The notes under the pieces: generated by a model
Seen by the model: only the letters and a program-made list of their open reading frames with translations
Told to the model about the DNA's origin: nothing
Database searches by the model: none
Assembly (NCBI GenBank): GCA_015068245.1
Contig: SVKU01000002.1
Coordinates: forward strand, 1 to 64,000
Length of the DNA: 64,000 nt
Reading direction: 5' to 3'
Source: Oscillospiraceae bacterium
GTDB lineage: Bacteria; Bacillota; Clostridia; Oscillospirales; Oscillospiraceae
Program-made: the position numbers and the translations under genes
Part shown: positions 60,223 to 64,000 of the stretch, piece after piece
Numbering within the stretch: the first letter of the stretch is position 1
How the letters are laid out: the number at the start of each line of letters is the position of its first letter

Positions 60223-62151
60223 ATGCACGATATTTATCCCAATCTGCTTTCGCCCCTGCAGGTAGGAAACGTCATTTTGAAAAACAGAATGATAACACCT
60301 CCCAGCGAACCCCATTTCGCCAGTGCCGACGAAAACTTCCCCTCCGATAACCTCATTGAATGCTATGCTCAGCGTGCCAGAGGCGGAGCCGCTATCGTCA
60401 CCTGCGATGGCAACAGCTTCGGCACCCGCAAAGGCGGCAACGGCTGGGATGCTTCCGATCCCGATGCTCAGCACTACATGGCTCAGATGGCAGATGCCGT
60501 CCACTATTACGGTGCCAGAGCCCACGGCGTAATTATGATGTTTGCCCCTCCCGGTATGGACGCATCCGACGGCGCTCCCACGATCCGTATGATGCCCGGC
60601 AGCAAGGCTCAGCCCACCTCCAACAACAAGGAGATCCCTACAGAGCAGCTTTATGAACTGATCGAAAAGTACGCAGGCCTTGCAAAAAACATGGCCGACT
60701 GCGGATTTGACGGAACGTATATCCATATGTCCTACCGCATGGTACTGCCTGGCAGAATGCTTTCCCCCATCACCAATAAACGTACCGATGAGTTTGGCGG
60801 CAGCTTTGAAAACCGTATCCGCTTCTCTCTGCTGCTGTGCAAGCGCATCAAGGAACTGTGCGGTAAAAACTTCACCATCGAGGCTTCCATATCCGGTCAT
60901 GATATCGAGCCTGAAGGCTGGAGTCTGGACGACACTGTCAATTTTGCCAAGGCCGCCGAAGGCCTGATCGATATTCTCACTATCCGCTCTCAGGAGCTGG
61001 ACAATCAGCACCCCACAGGTTTTGCCAAGGGACGCACTCCTTTCCTGTATATGGCCGAACACATCAAAAAGGCCGGTGTCAAAATAGCTATTGCCGCCTC
61101 TGCCGGATTCTTTGACCCCAACGACTGCGAGGAGGCTATCGCTTCCGGCAAAGCAGACCTGCTGTCTATGGCAAGAGCCTATGTTTCCAACCCCAATTAC
61201 GGCCGTTTGCTTCAGGAAGGCAAGGCCGATGATATCGTTCCCTGTCTGCGCTGCAATAAATGTCACACAGCCAACCACAATCTTACCGTATGCGTGGTCA
61301 ACCCCCGCTTCGGCAGCGAAAAAACTGCCGAACGCCGCATAGTTCCCGTTGACCGCATCAAAAACGTGGCCATCGTTGGCGGCGGTCCTGCCGGTATGAA
61401 GGCTGCCCTTACTGCCGCAGAACGCGGCCACAAGGTCACCATTTACGAAAAGAACGACCATCTTGGCGGCATGATAGACCACTCCCGTTACGCCGCTTTC
61501 AAGTGGCCCATGTTCAACCTGCTTAAATACTTTGAGCGCAAGGTCATGGAAAACCCCAACATTACCGTGCATATGGACTGCGCTCCCGATCCTGAAGCTC
61601 TTGAAAAGCTGGGATACGACGTGGTTCTGGCAGCTGTAGGTTCTCTGCCCATTGTGCCTCCCATTCCAGGTATAGATGCTGCTGTTCCCGCCGTGAAAGC
61701 CTTTGGCAACGAAGATTTTATCGACGAAAACGTGGTCATCATCGGCGGCGGTGAAATAGGTGTTGAGACGGGCCTGCATCTGGCTCAAAAGGGCAAAAAC
61801 GTCACCATAATCGAGATGAAAGACGTTGTTGCCGAGGAGGCCAAGCGTGTCCATTATTACAATATGTTCATCGATGCTGTTGATGAGTATGCAGACACCT
61901 TGAAAATTATCCTCAAAGCCACCTGTACCGGTATTGCCGACGGCGCTGTCAGCTATCGTGACGAAAACGGCGAAGAACACACCGTTAAGGCCGGCACTGT
62001 TTTGCTGGCTGCCGGTATGCGTGCCAACGTGGCCACCGCAATGCAGTATGCAAACTGCGGCAAGCAGTTCTTTGCAATTGGCGACTGCGGCCAGATGGGC
62101 AATCTCCAGACTGCTATCCGTCAGGGATATCAGATAGCAAATACGTTCTGA
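60223..62151 (+). CDS. Fe-S flavin oxidoreductase (dienoyl-CoA/enoate reductase type), paralogue 3
   Basis: A 642-residue third member of the set. FMN barrel with YIHMSYRMVLPGRMLSP and RTDEFGGSFENR, 4Fe-4S site PCLRCNKCH with a fourth Cys in NLTVCVVNPRFG, then FAD/NAD domains with VAIVGGGPAGMKAALTAAERG and VVIIGGGEIGVETGLHLA. HMSYR is shared with paralogue 2. The last 40 residues match the family end GDCGQMGNLQTAIRQGY. ATG 60223 is chosen over GTG 60214, because AAGGTGAG would overlap the latter. It is 12 bp after the CapA gene, so the two are likely co-transcribed. Confidence 0.9.
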   Translation: MHDIYPNLLSPLQVGNVILKNRMITPPSEPHFASADENFPSDNLIECYAQRARGGAAIVTCDGNSFGTRKGGNGWDASDPDAQHYMAQMADAVHYYGARAHGVIMMFAPPGMDASDGAPTIRMMPGSKAQPTSNNKEIPTEQLYELIEKYAGLAKNMADCGFDGTYIHMSYRMVLPGRMLSPITNKRTDEFGGSFENRIRFSLLLCKRIKELCGKNFTIEASISGHDIEPEGWSLDDTVNFAKAAEGLIDILTIRSQELDNQHPTGFAKGRTPFLYMAEHIKKAGVKIAIAASAGFFDPNDCEEAIASGKADLLSMARAYVSNPNYGRLLQEGKADDIVPCLRCNKCHTANHNLTVCVVNPRFGSEKTAERRIVPVDRIKNVAIVGGGPAGMKAALTAAERGHKVTIYEKNDHLGGMIDHSRYAAFKWPMFNLLKYFERKVMENPNITVHMDCAPDPEALEKLGYDVVLAAVGSLPIVPPIPGIDAAVPAVKAFGNEDFIDENVVIIGGGEIGVETGLHLAQKGKNVTIIEMKDVVAEEAKRVHYYNMFIDAVDEYADTLKIILKATCTGIADGAVSYRDENGEEHTVKAGTVLLAAGMRANVATAMQYANCGKQFFAIGDCGQMGNLQTAIRQGYQIANTF

Positions 62152-62155
62152 CAAA

Positions 62156-62193
62156 CAAGGCACCGGAAACGCTTTGCGATTTCCGGTGCCTTG
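62156..62193 (+). terminator. terminator of paralogue 3
   Basis: CAAGGCACCGGAAA / TTTCCGGTGCCTTG with an inner CGC-TTT-GCG. Confidence 0.8.
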
Positions 62194-62218
62194 CTTGAGG
62201 TTAGCATTTTCACAAAAA

Positions 62219-62252
62219 ATCCCCCTGCGCAAAACCGGTTGCGCAGGGGGAT
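62219..62252 (-). terminator. Na/Pi cotransporter terminator
   Basis: ATCCCCCTGCGCAA / TTGCGCAGGGGGAT, loop AACCGG, followed by a T-rich run on the minus strand. Confidence 0.85.
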
Positions 62253-62262
62253 CATTAATACT

Positions 62263-64000
62263 TTATCCAACAATACCTGCAAGGTATTTCTGAGAATAAT
62301 CTTCAAACGCTCTGTCGTACTCGCTGCTTTCGTGTCGTATGGTACGCAGATAATCGTGAAGGTCAAGTCTTTCACTGGACATTTCCAGTACGCAGGCAGC
62401 GATATTGGAACAGTGATCGGACACACGCTCAAGGTCGGTGATAAGGTCAGACCATACAAACCCTGCTTCGATGGTGCATTCGCTCTTCTGCATACGCAGT
62501 ATGTGCTGGCTGCGAAGCACATCTTTCAATTTGTCTATTACCTGCTCCAAAGGCTCGACCTGAGAAGCTGCTTCCAAATCATTTTCTGCCAGGGCACGGT
62601 CTGCAAGCTCAATTATTTCACAAACCGCGGCAAACATCATGCCTATCTCTTTTTCTGCTTCAGCAGAGAATCTGAGTTCCTTGGTGTACATTTCTTCGGC
62701 AGACTGGAGAATATTTACCGCATGGTCGGAGATACGTTCCAAATCACCAATCATATGCAGCAGTTTTGTCGTTTCGTGGCTGTCGGCATCGCTGAGAGGA
62801 TAGGTGTTAAGCTTAACAAGATAGCTGCCCATGGAATCCTCATATTTATCCACCAGATCTTCAAGCCCTCGTATTTCACCGGCCGTATCAGCATCGTACC
62901 TGTCAAACATGGCAATTGCCCGACGGATGGATTCCGCAGAAGCGGCAGACATATCGTGAGCCACGGCACGGCATCTGTCCAGGGCGATAGCAGGAGTCGC
63001 CATAAGGCGTTCGTCCAGCTCTATCCTGTTTTCAAACTCAGCCTTATCTTTGGGTTCGGGAACCAGTTTGTAGGAAAGCTTCTCCAGCAGTCCGGAAGCG
63101 GGCAGCATAATAGCGGTACAAAGGATGTTGAACGCACTGTGTACAACAGCTATACCCGCTTCTGTGGCTGCGGCATCGGTAAGGGCAGAAATATCCAGCA
63201 TCGCTTTAGCTGCGCAGAACACTGTCAGCAGCACTACGGTGCCAATAATATTAAAGCTCAGGTGCACAATAGACGCCCGACGGGCATTGCGGTTGGTACC
63301 GATAGACGACAGCATTGCTGTCACGCAGGTACCGATATTCTGACCCATTATGATAGGAATTGCCGCACCGAAGTTTATCTGGCCGGTAGATGACAGAGCC
63401 TGGAGAATACCAACAGATGCAGAGGACGACTGAATAATTGCAGTCAGTACCGCACCCGCCAGAACACCCAGAATTGGGTTGGAAAACATGACAAGTATGT
63501 TTCTGAAAGCCTCAACCTCTTTAAGTCCGGCTACTGCATCGGACATGGCCTCCATACCGAACATCAGCGTTGCAAAACCCAGAAGGATAGCTGCGGTATC
63601 CTTTTTCTTACTGCTCTTGAAGCCCATATAAAGCACAGTACCTATCAGCGCAAGTATGGGTGTGAATGAACTGGGCTTAAGCAGCTGAACGAAGGTATTG
63701 GAACTTTCGATACCCGTAAGGCTAAGCAGCCATGCGGTAACGGTGGTACCTACGTTGGCACCCATAATAACGTTGATGGCCTGTTTCAGGGTCATGATGC
63801 CGGAGTTTACAAATCCGACCACCATAACAGTTGTGGCAGATGACGACTGGATTATGGCCGTAACTCCAAGACCGGTAAGAAATCCCGCCACCTTACTGCC
63901 GGTCAGCTTGCCAAGTATGGCAGTCAAGCCATGACCTGCCCTTTTTTCCAATGCCTCGCCCATGGTATTCATGCCAAACAGGAAAAGGCAAAGGCCTCCA
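62263..64000 (-). CDS. Na+/phosphate cotransporter with PhoU-like tail, N-terminus cut
   Basis: At least 579 residues of a NptA/PNaS-type transporter. The reading frame continues past the right edge with GGLCLFLFGMNTMGEAL, so the ATG inside the window at 63972 is internal and the true start is missing. The two inverted-repeat signatures are GVTAIIQSSSATTVM and AVLTAIIQSSSASVGI (QSSS binds Na+ and phosphate). From about residue 330 of the visible part two PhoU-like three-helix domains follow, which likely regulate uptake. No phoR/pst genes are in view. Confidence 0.92.
   Translation of the reverse strand, partial: GGLCLFLFGMNTMGEALEKRAGHGLTAILGKLTGSKVAGFLTGLGVTAIIQSSSATTVMVVGFVNSGIMTLKQAINVIMGANVGTTVTAWLLSLTGIESSNTFVQLLKPSSFTPILALIGTVLYMGFKSSKKKDTAAILLGFATLMFGMEAMSDAVAGLKEVEAFRNILVMFSNPILGVLAGAVLTAIIQSSSASVGILQALSSTGQINFGAAIPIIMGQNIGTCVTAMLSSIGTNRNARRASIVHLSFNIIGTVVLLTVFCAAKAMLDISALTDAAATEAGIAVVHSAFNILCTAIMLPASGLLEKLSYKLVPEPKDKAEFENRIELDERLMATPAIALDRCRAVAHDMSAASAESIRRAIAMFDRYDADTAGEIRGLEDLVDKYEDSMGSYLVKLNTYPLSDADSHETTKLLHMIGDLERISDHAVNILQSAEEMYTKELRFSAEAEKEIGMMFAAVCEIIELADRALAENDLEAASQVEPLEQVIDKLKDVLRSQHILRMQKSECTIEAGFVWSDLITDLERVSDHCSNIAACVLEMSSERLDLHDYLRTIRHESSEYDRAFEDYSQKYLAGIVG

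Noticed and set aside
59926-62232. 768-codon open frame on the minus strand
   Set aside because: It lies opposite the flavoenzyme and CapA genes, has no ribosome site or family motif, and its length is explained by the codon bias of the real genes.

Overview
The window looks like a chromosomal segment of an anaerobic, low-to-medium GC Gram-positive bacterium of the Clostridia, most likely a gut- or rumen-type Oscillospirales relative (inference). Supporting signs are AGGAGG-type ribosome sites, frequent TTG/GTG starts, sigma-A promoters with extended TGN -10 boxes, an SLH cell-wall protein, lipoprotein-type solute binders, Fe-S/flavin reductases of the 2,4-dienoyl-CoA/enoate reductase type and an [FeFe]-hydrogenase-like sensor. 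There is no transposase, prophage, CRISPR array, tRNA or rRNA that I can see. Both ends cut genes: hisD on the left and a Na/Pi cotransporter on the right.

Layout. 1-5533: histidine operon hisD-C-B-H-A-F-IE plus a PHP-type histidinol phosphatase, mostly with ATGA/TGATG overlaps. 5534-5853: a structured repeat element between two exact copies of a promoter-overlapping palindrome. 5854-8678: a beta-lactamase-fold serine hydrolase and galE. 8824-16430: a surface polysaccharide block (polyprenyl-phosphate sugar transferase, O-antigen-ligase-like polymerase), then a divergent ATP-grasp and a transglutaminase-like protein whose catalytic Cys is Ser, a C26 gamma-glutamyl hydrolase and a YycJ-like metallohydrolase. 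16454-19786: mntP, a Gly/Pro/Met-rich protein, ccdA, a TlpA/ResA thioredoxin and a cupin. 20102-27921: murA, a CYTH protein, an MBL hydrolase, two tandem CBS/DUF21 proteins, rlmH, acpP and mnmA. 28041-31365: an AlaX editing protein and a large beta-helix-like protein. 31581-42316: tctBAC tripartite carboxylate transporter, two Fe-S flavin oxidoreductases, an orphan solute-binding lipoprotein and a uracil permease. 42515-46236: MATE exporter, serA and serC. 46405-49546: a five-gene DRTGG / HATPase / sensory hydrogenase / DRTGG / PHP cluster. 49662-54293 (minus): ABC-F protein, SLH/GLUG surface protein, coiled-coil membrane protein and a DUF368 (PopT) polyprenyl-phosphate translocase. 54470-62151: a second beta-helix-like protein with a GGMPGGP-repeat head, an M3 oligopeptidase, a CapA lipoprotein and a third Fe-S flavin oxidoreductase.

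How it fits together. Amino-acid synthesis (his, ser), envelope assembly (murA, polysaccharide genes, PopT, SLH protein) and anaerobic redox metabolism dominate. The TTT transporter and three related flavoenzymes suggest uptake and reduction of an unsaturated organic acid. The hydrogenase-like sensor cluster probably links H2 or redox state to a downstream response.

The most unusual items are: the ATP-grasp/transglutaminase pair that has lost signature active-site residues; two paralogous signal-less beta-helix proteins, one with a GGMPGGP head; a ~200-bp dispersed element whose hairpins differ by compensatory changes between its two copies; and a palindromic repeat family with CTGTCAT...ATGACAG ends scattered between genes. 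All calls come from reading the sequence alone; no database search was run.
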